Source of the DNA: Strongylocentrotus purpuratus
Taxonomy: Eukaryota; Echinodermata; Echinoidea; Camarodonta; Strongylocentrotidae
NCBI RefSeq assembly: GCF_000002235.5
Contig: NW_022145607.1
Span: 33,472,660 to 33,536,659 of the forward strand
DNA length: 64,000 nucleotides
Direction: 5' to 3'
Below, piece by piece: positions 35,632 through 49,300 of this stretch. The notes under the pieces were generated by a model. That model ran no database searches. It worked only from the letters and a program-made list of their open reading frames with translations, and was not told the DNA's origin. Each line of letters begins with the position of its first letter. Positions within the stretch are counted from its first letter, which is position 1. The translations under genes and the position numbers were made by a program.

Positions 35632-37850
35632 GACGTGCAGTAACAAATTGAAATTTCAGAACTCATGATAAATTAGTTTAACAGTTGATTCCACTTGATT
35701 GATTCTATTGTTCGGGCTATTTAGCAGAACGAGATAGAAATTGACATTCTCATGGCTAACGTTTTTCGTTAGTAGTTGTTCATCGTCTCTACAATGCTAT
35801 TTGAACAATATTTGGTGACAAAAGACGGCATTTCTAAGTAGCGTCAAAAGCCGTCAAATAACGAAAACATGGCACATAAAAAGATCCTCAGTACTGGGTC
35901 TGGTTTAAAGGAAACTTAATTTGAACCCGGCCTTATTCTGTCTCTCTCTCTCTCTCTCTGTCGCTCTCGTTTGTCATTGCCTTCATTTTCCCTCGCTTTC
36001 TTCATTCTTACTTCGGAATATGTAATGTGTATGCACGTGTATGCCTCAATCATTGAGAATATACTCACTAATATCGCTGAAATGATTCCTCTCCTACCCC
36101 TTTTTCTTCATTTACTTCTTCTTAGTAGTTTTAGTTGTAGTAGTAGTAGTAATAGCAGCAGTATCATAATAATCATTATTATTATCATTGTTATATTTAT
36201 TATTATAGTAAATATCATAATTATAATCATTATTATATATCATTATATCATTATTAGTATGTGTTATTGTTATTATTCTTATAGTTATTTGTATGCTTCT
36301 TCTTCTTATCATTATTATCGTATACACAATACGTCATGTGCCAAAAATTTATTGCTATGATACATCCAAGATGTCTACCAAAACTGTCAATTCGTTGCTG
36401 AAATATTATCAAGCCAAAAGAAGGAACATTAGAATTTCTATTATAAATTTAAATAAATTATATAGGAGAAATAAATAGAGAATACAATCATGATTTTGGA
36501 ACTAGGGGATTAGCATGGACATAATGCACTTGTTTACATGACTACATTATATCTTATTCATTCTACCTCCAATTTTTCAGACTTGATTCCACTTGGTTGA
36601 TTCTATTGTTCGGGCTATTTAGCAGAACGAGATAGAAATTGACATTCTCATGGCTAACGTTTTTTCGTTAGTAGTTGTTCATCGTCTCTACAATGCTATT
36701 TGAACAATATTTGGTGACAACAGACGGCATTTTTATGTAGCGTCAAAAGCCGTCAAATAACGAAAACATGGCACATAAAAAGATCCTCAGAACTGGGTCT
36801 GATTTAAAGGAAACTTATTTTGAACCCGGCCTTATTCTGTCTCTCTCTCTCTCTGTCGCTCTCGTTTGTCATTGCCTTCATTTTCCCTCGCTTTCTTCAT
36901 TCTTACTTCGGAATATGTAATGTGTATGCACGTGTATGCCTCAATCATTGAGAATATACTCACTAATATCGCTGAAATGATTCTTCTCCTACCCCTTTTT
37001 CTTCATTTACTTCTTCTTAGTAGTTGTAGTTGTAGTAGTAGTAATAGCAGCAGTATCATAATAATCATTATTATTATCATTGTTATATTTATTATTATAG
37101 TAAATATCGTAATTATAATCATTATTATATATCATTATATCATTATTAGTATGTGTTATTGTTATTATTCTTATAGTTATTTGTATGCTTCTTCTTCTTA
37201 TCATTATTATCGTATACACAATACGTCATGTGCCAAAAATTTATTGCTACGATACATCCAAGATGTCTACCAAAACTGTCAATTCGTTGCTGAAATATTA
37301 TCAAGCCAAAAGAAGGAACATTAGAATTTCTATTTTAAATTTAAATAAATTATATAGGAGAAATAAATAGAGAATACAATCATGATTTTAGAACTAGGGG
37401 ATTAGCTTGGACATAATGCACTTGTTTACATGACCACATTATCTCTTATTCATTCTACCTCCAATTTTTCAGACTTGATTCCACTTGGTTGATTCTATTG
37501 TTCTATTGTTCGGATTATTCAGCCGAACGAGATATAAATTGACATTCTCGTGGCTTACGACTTTGCATTAGTGTTCAGCGTCTCTACAATGCTATTTAAA
37601 CAATATTTGGTGACAAAAGACGGCATTTTTATGTAGCGACAAAAGCCATCAAATAACAAAAGCATGGCAGATAAAAAGATCCTCAGTACTGGGTCTAATA
37701 ATTTAAAGAATACTTAATTTGAACCCGGCCATATTCTCTCTCTCTCACTCGTTTGTCATTGCCCTCATTTTCCCTCGCTTACTTCATTCTTATCACGGAA
37801 TATGTAATGTGTATGTGTAGGCCTCATTATGTTAATTAGGGTCAATGGTC
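35632..37850 (+). repeat. Tandem array of an approximately 895 bp unit
   Basis: The landmark TTGATTCCACTT recurs at 35685, 36583 and 37475 (spacing 898 and 892). Copies 1 and 2 are about 97-98% alike by eye. Copy 3 is shorter and more diverged. Each unit carries a CT tract, a (TTA/ATT)-rich stretch and a frame beginning MSLPSFSLAFFILTSEYVM, open through copies 1 and 2. That frame runs into the simple repeat and has no recognised domain. Confidence 0.9.
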
Positions 37851-40800
37851 AAATTGTCTCAATATATCTTCCATACATCCATAATTATCAAGGCTAAACA
37901 GTAGAAACTTGACATATGGATAGATCATAATGGGAGAAGCATTTTATATAACAATATGACATCGTGAAAATGCATTCTTCATTATGTAAATCATTAGCAT
38001 ACGTATCACCTAATTCGTCAAAGTGACGAATTAAAGTCTAGTATATTTTTTGTTTCTATTCTGCTTTATGTCGCTTCTATGTTAATATTGTAGTTTAAGG
38101 ACCCCCCCCCCCGGAAAAACAGTAGTGCTCTATAAACACTGATGAATTGGGCTTTCCGCCGATGTTTGTCTATGTACATGGATAAATATTTCATTTTGTA
38201 TATTTTACTATGTATAATATTTTTTTTTTTCATCTGATTTCGGAAATGAACAATAACAACAACATTGTTATCTTATTAATCAGTTACATCATGACCACAA
38301 TTTTGTTACCAAATGAAGAGAAGAAGTTACTGAAAAGAATACTTTCTGTATGTTTAACATTTTTCATGTTTATGTAAATTATGCAAATATGCTTAAGGGT
38401 CTCCAATTCCCTACACCTACCCTATTCAGGGTCCTACCGTAACAACAATTAGGTTTCATTGAATCAATAGGATGAATTTTTGTTTTTCTTCAATTTTCTT
38501 CCAACACTGGTCAGTGTAACAAAATTATTCCAACTTAATGGTATCAGTGTATGAAAGTACGCTTTAACATTTAAAATAAATGCATTCGTATTACTGTAAA
38601 GTTGTTCGCTCGTTTTATTTTGCACAACGCAAGTGAACAACAACTTTCGTTCTCTTGTCATTTCTCTGTTTAATTGTACTTACATCAATATTGTAAAGCG
38701 GTTTGATAAACATTTCCTATGAAAAGCGCTATATAAGTAGAAGTTATGATTATTAAGAATGATCGTCCTCGTCCTCGAATCTCTTTGGAAGACGGTGATA
38801 TGGGATTTATATGAAATTTAAAAAAAGACATGGAAAAACAAAAGAGAGATTCCAGAAAGTCGAAGAGGCTGTCTATAAATTTGCAGCAATAAGGGTACTT
38901 TTGGCCATTGAAAACGTCTCAACCACCATAGGTTGATACGCAAAGACAAATCTTCAAAGAATGACTTTTGAATTATGAAAATGTGGATGATAATTGCGAT
39001 CTCTGAAAGAAAAAACAAACAAAAGAAAACAAAACTAACAAACAAACAAGATAATATTCGTATCACTTACCCGCTAACAAATTACAGCGGATTGAATCAT
39101 GTACGTTGGTTCAGCTGGAATTGTGATATGAGTATATGCTCGGCAGTGAGGTTAGACGAAACCGCTGGCGTTTAGTGTTTATACTTGACGAAAGAGAGCA
39201 CATCTGGGCCAGCTTCACGAAACCCTATTAATTTCAAGTTCGCCGACACCCCCATTTAAACGCTTGTCGTAAAACGCATTTCGTTGAAATTTCGATGATC
39301 TTGGTACTTGTGACCGTTTCGTGAAATGGGGCCCGGAATTCTTACTATTTCTTTTTGTCACGTTCGCGCGTGCGGCACCATCGTTTCGCACCAATAGGGA
39401 CTTTTAGATTTGCGTGGACTGATGCGTGTGACGTCCATTCAAGACAGTGCATTAAAAGGACGTCGACCTATCAAAGAGGGCGGGGAGGGGACGGCCCAAT
39501 TCAGAACGTTATAATATTTCGGGGTACTAATTTCTGTAAGTGTTGAAAAGCAAGCAAGTAATCAATCGAACAAACAGACGATATCAAACGAACATAAACA
39601 GAAAACACACAACAAACAAAGATAGAAAACCGCACTTATATAGAAGTTTCAACAAATACACGAACGATCTGGCGCTTTTGGTTGAACTAATATATGAAAG
39701 GGGTAGCACAAAGTAATACACATATTTAGGGGCACGTTTTCAATTTTACTTGACTTGTTTTTTACCGGAGGGGGGGGGGGGGTACCTTTGTGTCCTCAGT
39801 TTTGCCACATGTCTGCTACTGTAAATAAAAGCCGCTCCGAGAGAGAATTTAATTTGTATTGTTGTACGGGTGTACTCAGTCACGCTAAAAGAAAGATTGT
39901 TGATGTTCTAGTAGCTTTTTGTTGAGGAGCAAGGTCGCGTTTTTTCTTCTCTGAAAGCATTGTTTAGGTTACCAATGACAATGATAATAGCGGAGTGTGA
40001 CTTCCTCACCGCTCATGTCTGACACAATGCCACTCCTGTCGCTCGAATATACAATGACACTGGTTTTTAATAACACGGCCGCCATTACAGCGCTCGAGCA
40101 ATAGGAGGAATTAATTTCTACCCTGTATCCATTTACCTCACCTGGATGGAACGTGGAAAAAGGAGATTAATGTCTTGTCAAAGGACATTAGACCTACGCT
40201 AAAATGTCTTTTTTTATTTTTTATTTCCAGCAGATGATTCCCAAATGATGATAACGTGAATCTTGTAATTTTCGAATAAAAAGAGACGAAAATGATATAT
40301 CTTTGTGGGAATATAAACAGATACGTATGTTGCTACCATCACTATCATTCAGCTAAGCCGTTCAATTGCGCCCTGTCTGACGCTCTCTCTCTCTCTCTCT
40401 CTCTCCTTTATTTCCCCCTCCTATGTCTGCATTTACCCTGTTTTTTCTGTGTACCTTTTTCTAATTTCTGTTACGCATGGACCCCATGCTTTCTCTCAAT
40501 CTGCTCACATTTGTCATTCTTTTGATGTCTCAAGGAATCGTCAAATCTCAAATTTCCCCACCTCTCCAAAAGAAGACAAAAATATTGTGTACAGTTGGTA
40601 TAGAGGCATTTTGTGTGTGTGTGTGTGTGTGTATGTGTGCGTGTGTGTGTGCGCGTGTGTGTTTTGTTTTGTGATGTTTTGTGTAGTGCTGTGAGTTGAG
40701 TACTTTTATTCCTTTCCATGTTTTAAAATAATGTTATGGATAGTTTCGTTTGTTCATTCATATTTAGTAGTACACTGTAGATCAGTTGCTACTATGCAGA

Positions 40801-41630
40801 TATATTGTATGATGCACTTTTTCTTAATCTTAAATATATATATATATATATATATATGATGTATTTATCTGCTACCAAACCTGTACATTGTGTGGTGTTA
40901 ATTTTTCCTTTTGAATAACAACACTAAAACAAAACAAAAAATATTTAAAGAAATCTCAAATCACTCGCTGAAGATAACGATATACGTATACATGAAATAA
41001 AAATTACCTACAAATCCAATGAATTTTTCTTGCTGTTTATTGTGCCACATCCCAAACATTTTTTTAAAAGGAAAATCGCCACGAGACGTATGGAACTTCA
41101 AAATTTTATCGCGTCATTTAAGCTGCACATGTATCATCTAATCTATATACTAGTATTCCATGCCAAAGGGTAAAGCCGAGTTAAAAAATGAATTAAAATG
41201 TAACAAAATCTAGCGCATGAGTATAAACACTATCACAATTAGCATTTATAGTGAAAGATTTGGAAAGTTAGGTAGCTTTATTGTCTTGTCATGGCTTTGA
41301 TGTAGATGTATCCATAAATAATGGACAAACTGTGCAAGTAATGACCTACTTCAGCAGATTTTCAACTACTAAAGTTCACCCATTATGGTGTTAGTTTCAT
41401 GACCCACTTTGCAAAGATAATAGCAAAACCAGGTCCATCAGTGTAAATGCACGAGATGTGAAAAAAGGAAACTTGATTGAAAATAACTCAATTGTTATTA
41501 ATAGCTTCAAGAGGAACTTCTCCCGTTGTAAGGCTTCGAATTTAGATTTATTGGATCACGATGCTGCTTGTAAGTATCGGCTTGCATGGTGATGTAGATA
41601 TACAGTAGGCTTGCGGGTGCACCATGTGAG
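37851..41630. other. Gene-free stretch with simple repeats and repeat tails
   Basis: No gene is supported. Contents are a C run (38102-38112), a SINE/LINE-type tail AAAGCGCTATATAAGTAG (38726), a single family B end AGGGACTTTTAGATTTGC with a TA before it (39396), a G run (about 39769-39782), (CT)n at 40383-40405, (GT)n at 40611-40660 and (AT)n at 40833-40857. Confidence 0.5.
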
Positions 41631-41639
41631 AGAGAGGGA

Positions 41640-41830
41640 GGATTGACGAGTCCTGAAAAGGGCTCACGGGAATCTTTCTTGAGGGTGTGTAGTCCTCAAA
41701 AGGACTGTTGGTTATCTTTCTTAGCTTATAGTTCTAAGGAGAACTATAGCGCTTGGAGAGGATGAGTGGCGGGAGTGGCTTGACGGATAGTCAACCTATT
41801 CGAAACGTCGAGCCACTATTTTTGTTCGCC
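41640..41830 (+). ncRNA. Hairpin cluster ending in a hammerhead-like fold
   Basis: Three small stems (AGTCCTGAAAAGGGCT, AGTCCTCAAAAGGACT, AGTTCTAAGGAGAACT) precede 41775-41816. There GTGGCT pairs with AGCCAC (stem I), TTGACG lies where CUGANGA is expected, and GGATAG pairs with CTATTC (stem II). GAAAC and GTC then follow in hammerhead order with almost no stem III. Hammerheads with very short stem III are known from Penelope-like retroelements. The core here is not a perfect match, so activity is doubtful. Confidence 0.4.
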
Positions 41831-42039
41831 TGTGCAATATGGGACTGATTAATCACGCTACACCGTTATAAATAATTTCAATAAACATGATTACAGTGTG
41901 TTTTTTCCCTTTAAAACTTTGAAACACCGGAAAGAATAACTTAATTTTTTTTTCCAATAGATATGTAACTGTATGGGTGACAAGGAGTGACATAGGGTCA
42001 CAATGTGCGTATTTGGGCATGTGTACACGTCTGTGTTTG

Positions 42040-42087
42040 TGTGCGAGAGAGATAGAATGAGGGAATCGGAGAGGAATAGAGAGAGAG

Positions 42088-42127
<40 letters not shown>

Positions 42128-42235
42128 AGAGAGAGAGAGAGAGAGGGGGAGGGAGAGAGGGGGTGGGGGAGAAGGAAAGAGTGAGATGGAAAGACAGAAA
42201 GAAGTCGAGAAAGAGAAAAGAAGTTCATATTTCCG
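42040..42235. repeat. (GA)n tract
   Basis: Near-perfect GA runs at 42078-42155 within a broader purine stretch. A second short run lies at 42471-42500. Confidence 0.9.
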
Positions 42236-43006
42236 AATAAATTTGCATGTAAGTATCGACCTAAAAGTGTTCTTTCCGATGTTTTGAAGGACAGGGGAAA
42301 ATATGAGACACGTGAAAAAGATTCAAAATAGTGCAATGAACATAATTTGGATAATGTGCAAATAACCTATACAAAATAAAGAAATTAAAACTCATATTTT
42401 CATCTAAATATCGTTGTACATAACCAATTTGACAAAATCAAGTGTTGAATCAATGAGGTCGCTGAACAAGAGAGAGAGAGAGAGAGAGGGATAGAGAGAG
42501 CGTAATAAATTGTGCGGATTTTCAAATAGCACAATTGTGTAAAAATATAAAGAATGAATGAATAATGTTGTGGTCAGAAGCTTTTACAAGCAAGACCCTA
42601 TATACAATCATATAGATTCATGGTGTTTCTGCCATTCTTAAAAAAAATGACTATATATCATCATGGTAATTTGTACTACATAAAAAGAGTATAATCACAC
42701 ATGCATCTATTTATCAAGATTATGAGGTAGGTTTAATAATTGACTGAGGAGTGGCAATTTTTTTCTTCCTGATTTTTATTTTATTGATTTTCGTTTCAAT
42801 ATAGGCAAGTACAAAATACAGAAGAAATTCAATAATGTACAGAAAAAACTTTAATAAGTTTGTGTGCAAATAGAAAAATTAAGAAAACTGGTAATGATAA
42901 GGATAATGATATGTATAGACCTACATCGCAACAGGCTAGCATGCTAAAGGAGCGATGGATTAGGCGGGACAGACTGTGTCCATCGCACCTTTGGATTAAA
43001 AACATC

Positions 43007-43017
43007 TTTATTTTATT
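43007..43017 (-). terminator. Candidate poly(A) signals for the SLC5 gene
   Basis: Two AATAAA hexamers lie on the minus strand, about 390-400 nt past the SLC5 stop at 43408. The family B element at 43173-43257 would fall inside the 3' UTR if this site is used. Confidence 0.4.
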
Positions 43018-43172
43018 TTCCCGGTCACAAAGTAAAAATTAAGTAAATTCATCATGATTTGCATCACAGTGAAGAATGTGTACACCTGGGAGGGGCGGAA
43101 CTTCCTCCCTAGAGGGACATGGATGTGTTTGAATGCAAATTATGTTGTGGGCCTGTACTGGATGTGCTATTA

Positions 43173-43257
43173 GAGACTTTTACATTTGCACATAGTAGAC
43201 TGCTACGGACGTCACACGTAGCAGTCCACTATGTCGACATGCAAATATAAAAGTCCC
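43173..43257. mobile_element. TA-flanked miniature element, family B (85 bp)
   Basis: TA on both sides, and almost the whole element is one imperfect palindrome. The ends are GAGACTTTTACATTTGCA and the inverse of TGCAAATATAAAAGTCCC. It lies 3' of the SLC5 stop codon. Confidence 0.85.
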
Positions 43258-43407
43258 TATTGCATAATGATGGAGCCCATACATTGGCACACACGTAGTT
43301 TTTTCCCCATTGGATACACTGAATGCCTCTAAGCAGCATACTCTGCGACTCCTTGGTTCCCTTGGGCGGATTTCTGGTCAATTTGGGCGACTTTATAGCA
43401 GCATTTG

Positions 43408-45994
43408 TTACCACCACCAAACCATCATTCCAATTGAAGCGCCGCATAGGACGAAGGCGTTGGCGAGATTGAACTTTTGCCACATGGGGTTCTCGTCAAT
43501 GCTCTTGATCATACTGGCTTCGTCAGGCACCTCATGGTCATCTTTAGGGTTGTATCCGAGGAACCAGTAGCAACACCTCTTCCACGCTGGGTTTTCTACA
43601 CATTTGGGAAGAAGAACAAATGTTTGGAGTGCTTACATGTATGATGTACACTTAATGTGAGATGAAAGTGGGTTGTGGCAGTCCGCTGTTTGCAGTCAAC
43701 GTTTGCCATTTTCAAAAGAATATTAGTGGACATATCGTGTATGGATTACCGTAATCAACGTTTCATTTGAAAACATATTATTTCAACTTTATGAAAAGGA
43801 AAAAAACACAGTATGTTCAAGATAACGGTTTATTTTGGGGGTTTTGTTTCTTTGCTTTTTCTTGGACGCACTGTATATAAATATTTAGGTTTCAGGCTAG
43901 CAAATTTCTGCCCCAGTCTCCCTAGACAAAGATTGCAACGTTTACTATCAGGATTAAGTCAACGTGACACATTTAAATGTGTTATGGCCACTTTAGTTCA
44001 CCTTCATTATCATCTTGAGCTCTCGATGAAGGGTCAGCCTCTACAGCGCCCTCTCCGTCTTCTGGTATCCTTTTCACTTCTTCTTGGTTAGCCTCGTCGG
44101 CCTCTTTGCTCTTGGACATCTCCACAGCCTCTGGGTTCTGTTCAGGATCAGTGGCGCTATTGGTCGGATCGCCTTTTTTAGTAGGGTCCATTCCTCGGGT
44201 CCAGTAAGTTTTGCCCATGATCTACAGGAGATTAGCAACACAGTGGATATAGTTACGAGGCTGAAACAGTAACGCTTACTTTTGGCTATTAGCTAATTTT
44301 GTGTTAGCATTCATTTTGTGATTGTATTTCCCGGACACCATTTTCATTGAAACTTATGCTGTCAAAAAGGGTAACGTTAAGGGCAGTTAATGATAATAAT
44401 AATAATAGTGTTGGTTTCTGGAATAGCGCACATAATCTATTGTGATGACGTCTCTAGTGCTTTAACAATAATGATAATGATCATAATTTGGGTTTATATA
44501 GTGCTTAATACGGAACACCGTCTCTTATTTCTCAAACTGTTGATTTGTGACCACTCCATCCAAGTTGATGATTTAGGGTTATTTAGCGTGGGTTCTAATA
44601 TTTCCTTTTCCAGGGAAAAAAAAAAATATTCAAAAAAATGTCATCAGTCCATTCTTCTTTCTTTATTTAATTTTTTTTGTTGTTGTTATAGTTTCATGTC
44701 ATATTCCGAATATTCGGTATTTGATGAACAAATCTTGTCAGGGGCCTCTTTATCATGTTTCTCTGTTTTTTAAAGCCAGAAGATTTGATGCTCCTTCTGG
44801 CTCCAAACAGACGATTTCTACTAGGATCTTCTAATTTGCTGATATACGGAGAAAGGAGAAAGCTCAAACATTTCATCTTCAAAAGAACTCAACCTTCTCT
44901 CTATAAAATAAAAGTTTCGGGATGCTTCGTAACTACATGCACAATGTGGACAGGTCAGCATCACCGATAAAATACCGTCTGCACTAGTTTGGCCAGGGGG
45001 ATTAGACCTTCCTGCAAGGTCACTGATAAGTGGTTATTTTATCAATTCAGTTCTCAATTTACGTAAGAAAAAGGGGATCTTGGGGGACCAATGGTAACCG
45101 ATTAGGCATTGTTTGCTATATAGAGGGCGCAAGTAGCTATAAGTAGTACAGTGGGGCTTTAAGACACACCTGTTCTGCCGAGGGTTTCTCCGTGATCAGA
45201 CTGACAGCGATGGTGACGACCAAGGATACCAGGGTCACAATGCAGTTGTAGTAGAGGAAGTGGACCGCACTGACGATGCCCGGTCTGGTGTCCTCCTCTC
45301 CGCAGGCTGGGGAAGGGTAAAGGATGTCCAGGATCATCCGGGTGAGACCAAGGGCCACACCGGCCACCAACCCCCAGAAAGCACCCTTGATTGAAAAGCA
45401 AAAAAAATAAATGGATGCAAATTGTTTTGTATTGTGTTGTATTAAATGTTGTATAAGATTATGTGTTAAAAAAAAGTTTTATAACATGATTTTACTAATG
45501 ACCGGTCATTAGCATTTGATAATGACCGGTCATTATCAAAATTACATGTTAGGCAAAATAAATGCCTGGTCACGGGTACGCTCTCAACCAATCATTTGAT
45601 CAGGATCCACGTCATCATCTTCAAAATAATGATCAGGACCTTTATGTTCATACCAGTGACTTGATCTGCATTCATTATTTTGTCCTAATTTATTATATCA
45701 ACCACAACCTTCTTCTACGTACAAACACAAGTAATCTACTGCTATTCTATTTAGAGAACACTGTAGGCGATTATGTTTTTATATATTGATTGTTGATGGT
45801 ATTGAATATTGAAATCATAGGATATCAGAAATCATGGGTAAAAGTAGTTAATAATCAGTGAGTAAAGAAAAGGATAAACAAAACTAGGAACATAGTACAC
45901 GGGAGGGGTTAGGGTGAGGTAAACAAGAGAGGAAAGGAGGTGAATGAAGAATAGAAAAGGTTGAACATAATAAGAAAGAGGAATCGACAAAGAA

Positions 45995-46029
<35 letters not shown>

Positions 46030-46331
46030 GGGTGGGTGAGTGACAGAGATAGAGAGAGAGAGAGGAGAGAGAGGGGGAGGGAGTGAGTGACACACATAGA
46101 GAGAAAGAAATTAGTCTGCAGGCACAGACCCTAATCTGACACTTAATCAAAACATCATTGTGCCTTGAGAGAAGTCTAGCCCAGCTACCTACTGGTTGTG
46201 TCAGGAGCAGCTACAGTACATGGCCTATGGTAGTCTTATAGTGCAGACTCACTTTTACGACTGACCAGGGTTTGTGCTTGCAGACTAGAAAGAAATAGAG
46301 AGAGAGAGAAAGAAACAGAGAGAGAGAGAGA

Positions 46332-46371
<40 letters not shown>

Positions 46372-49300
46372 GAGTGAGAGAGGGTGTGACAGAGAGAGAG
46401 AGAGAGAGAGAGGGAGTGAGAGAGAGAGAGAGATATAGAGAGAGAAACAGGGAGATAGAGAGAGATGGAGCGAGAAACAGAGAGGGAGAGAAACAGAGAG
46501 AGAGAAAAAAAAAAACAGAGAGAGAGAGAGAGAGAGAGAGATGAGATGGGGGACACCAACCTGTTCGTTGGTCCTGGTCCAGATCACGCCCATGACGAAG
46601 CAGATGAAGATGGAAGGAGCGAAGTAAGACTGAAGAGATTGGATGTACTGGAAGAGCTGGCCTCCCTGAGCAGCTTGAACAATCGGAACCCACAGGATGC
46701 TGATTCCCACCAAAATTAACACAAATACCCTGCAAGATATCCCGAATCAAACACGTCAAAGGAAGAAAAAGAAATAGGCAAATAACATAATAATGGTAAT
46801 AGTAATGGCCCCTTCATAAAAGCCCTCTCCCTCAACCACCCCCCTCCCCCTTGAGTAAACGAAACACCACCCCCCCCCCCTTTTTTCGGGTAAGAACATT
46901 GGGAAAAAATTGAAAAAAATAAGGGAAAAATCGGGGGAAAAAAAAGAAGAAAAAAAAATGTATATATATATATATATATATCGGGAAAAAAAATCGGGGA
47001 AAAAAATAATCGGGTCACCGATTTAAATCGGGTAATTATCAGGCCTGCTATACAGAAGACATGTGTGGTAGCGGATCTGTCTAGAAAGGCCACCTGACTA
47101 CATCGGCCACTGTTTGATTAGATTAGTAACAGGAGGGGGCGGGGGGGGGGGGTGGCGGCATATTCATTCACATCCGAAAGTACTCATGCTGCTCGAAGGA
47201 GCCGAATCTATTCGAAGAACGAATTCATACCAGATTCAACTGGGTGGATTTTTAGATATGTCTTCCCACGGCTTTGTAAAGGACATTGGTCCGGAGGCCG
47301 GGACTCGAACCGCGAATCATTGGACTCGTGGTGCAGAGAGGGTATCCAACTGAATAATATATAACTGTATAATACCATTAGTCAATATTTTGATGAATTG
47401 AGAACTTATTTATATATATTGCAATCGTTTTTTTCTTCAACGTATTGTTAATTTTGTTATAGCATAGTAATAATTGATTCGCTAGTCACTTATGTATTAA
47501 TTTTGACCTCTACCACGTATAGAAATGAATCAGATTCAGAGGTGAATTGGGGGGGGGGGGGGGAGGGGGAGAACATGGGTTCGAACCTCCCCCTTTTCTC
47601 TTGTTATTTATTTTGGGAAATTTAACCTCCTTTTTAAACTTTCAACAACCTTCCCCCTTCTTGATTACGTGAGAAACATCCTTTGGTGTATAAGAACACC
47701 CCCAAATCTAACGACTATTTTTCTTTTGTTTGCATGACAATTTTTTTTTATGCGGGATGGGGATTGGACCTCAACCCCCTTTTAACGCTTGACATCCCCC
47801 CTCATATGTTGCTCGTCAGAATTTTAGGGATGATGGACCCCCGCCCTCTCCCACTCAATGTTATTTACGGTACGCGTATGCATTTTCCCTCCCTTTGAAA
47901 TCACCCCTATCTCCGGTGTGTATTAAATACGGTCAATACGGGCCGGATGTTTGAAAGCACCCCCTAATTCCGGTTTGATTAAGTCAATACGGGTCAGACT
48001 TTGTCACGCGAAAATACCCCTTTACCAGAGGTTTTGGGAACACGAATGCGGTCCTTCCGACCCCAAAGTGTGTGTGTGTGGGGGGGGGGGGGTGGGTTGG
48101 ACCACTCCCTCTTTCACAAAATTCTGGATCCGCCCAGAAGTAGAAGGTATAGGAAGAAAGGTCGCGTAGTGATCTGGTTTATACAATTGACCGGTATTAG
48201 ACATATTTGAAGGTATGCTCTATGGTTATCAATATCGCCACTTGACCGTGCCAAACGGTTTTAGGTTTTATTCTAGTCGTATCGGACATTCATCTTGATG
48301 GTCCTTTGCAGAATGTAATGGTAGGGGCCAAGTGTAACTAACCTTCGTAGCAATAACAAATTTAACAGTTTTATAACAAATTTGCTCTCAGCCAACCAAG
48401 TTCAAGTATTACAGCAGCTAACAGTTGTTCGCCTGGTATAAACACTTGACCGATATTGAAACATATTTGAAGGTATGCTCTATGGTTAGCAATATCGCGA
48501 GTGTTTGCTACTTGACACACAAAACGGTTTTAGGTTTTTGATATTTTCATATTAACACCTTTCACCCAATTTCATTATTGCTTGCTTCGCATTCGTCCCA
48601 GAAGTCTTTAAAGGGAGTTGGTAACATTGTTCAGATGAGCGAAAATAGTGTTAAGGTAGTGACTTTAATGCTAGATGTACAATTAAAGGTTATTTGAAAA
48701 TTTGAGTGCAAACTGACTATTATTAATGATAATAATTGGCAAAAAAATTACCTGATCGATTCCTTAATTCCTTAATTCTGCCAACTATATTCCAATAATT
48801 TAATTACAATTTTGGTGGATTCAATCGTCACAAAGCAGTGAATTAGCCTTATATAACATTCCAGACATTTATGTGTTGAACTTTTTTTAAACCCTGCCTT
48901 ATGTCTAGTTTTCATGGAAAAACGGTTGAGAAAATTCAAATATGGTTGGGATAATTTACAGTTAGAGGGTGGTACATAGTGGCGTATCAAAGAATACCAC
49001 AAATATCTTTGTGGTTTGAGAATTTTTTCAGGATTTTTTTGCATGTTAATGGGTTAGTACAGTAAAATTAATATAACAAGTAACATTTCATACGAAAATT
49101 ACGCAGTTTTACATCAACCTTCAACAATTTTAACGAGTCACTTTAAACGTGCATATATCAAAATACCTTTTTTTACAAACCCCATAGGATTTATTGCAGT
49201 ATTACATTTATAAATTCAACGTAACATAATTAATATCTACAAAAAAATGTTTGAACAAATACAAAATTGACCGTGGGATGTACAGGATGCAGTTTCGATA

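Noticed and set aside
46211-46759. 182-residue minus-strand frame containing exon 12
   Set aside because: Its frame differs from the SLC5 frame in the exon and then runs into a CT repeat; the spliced exon 46561-46729 explains the coding part.
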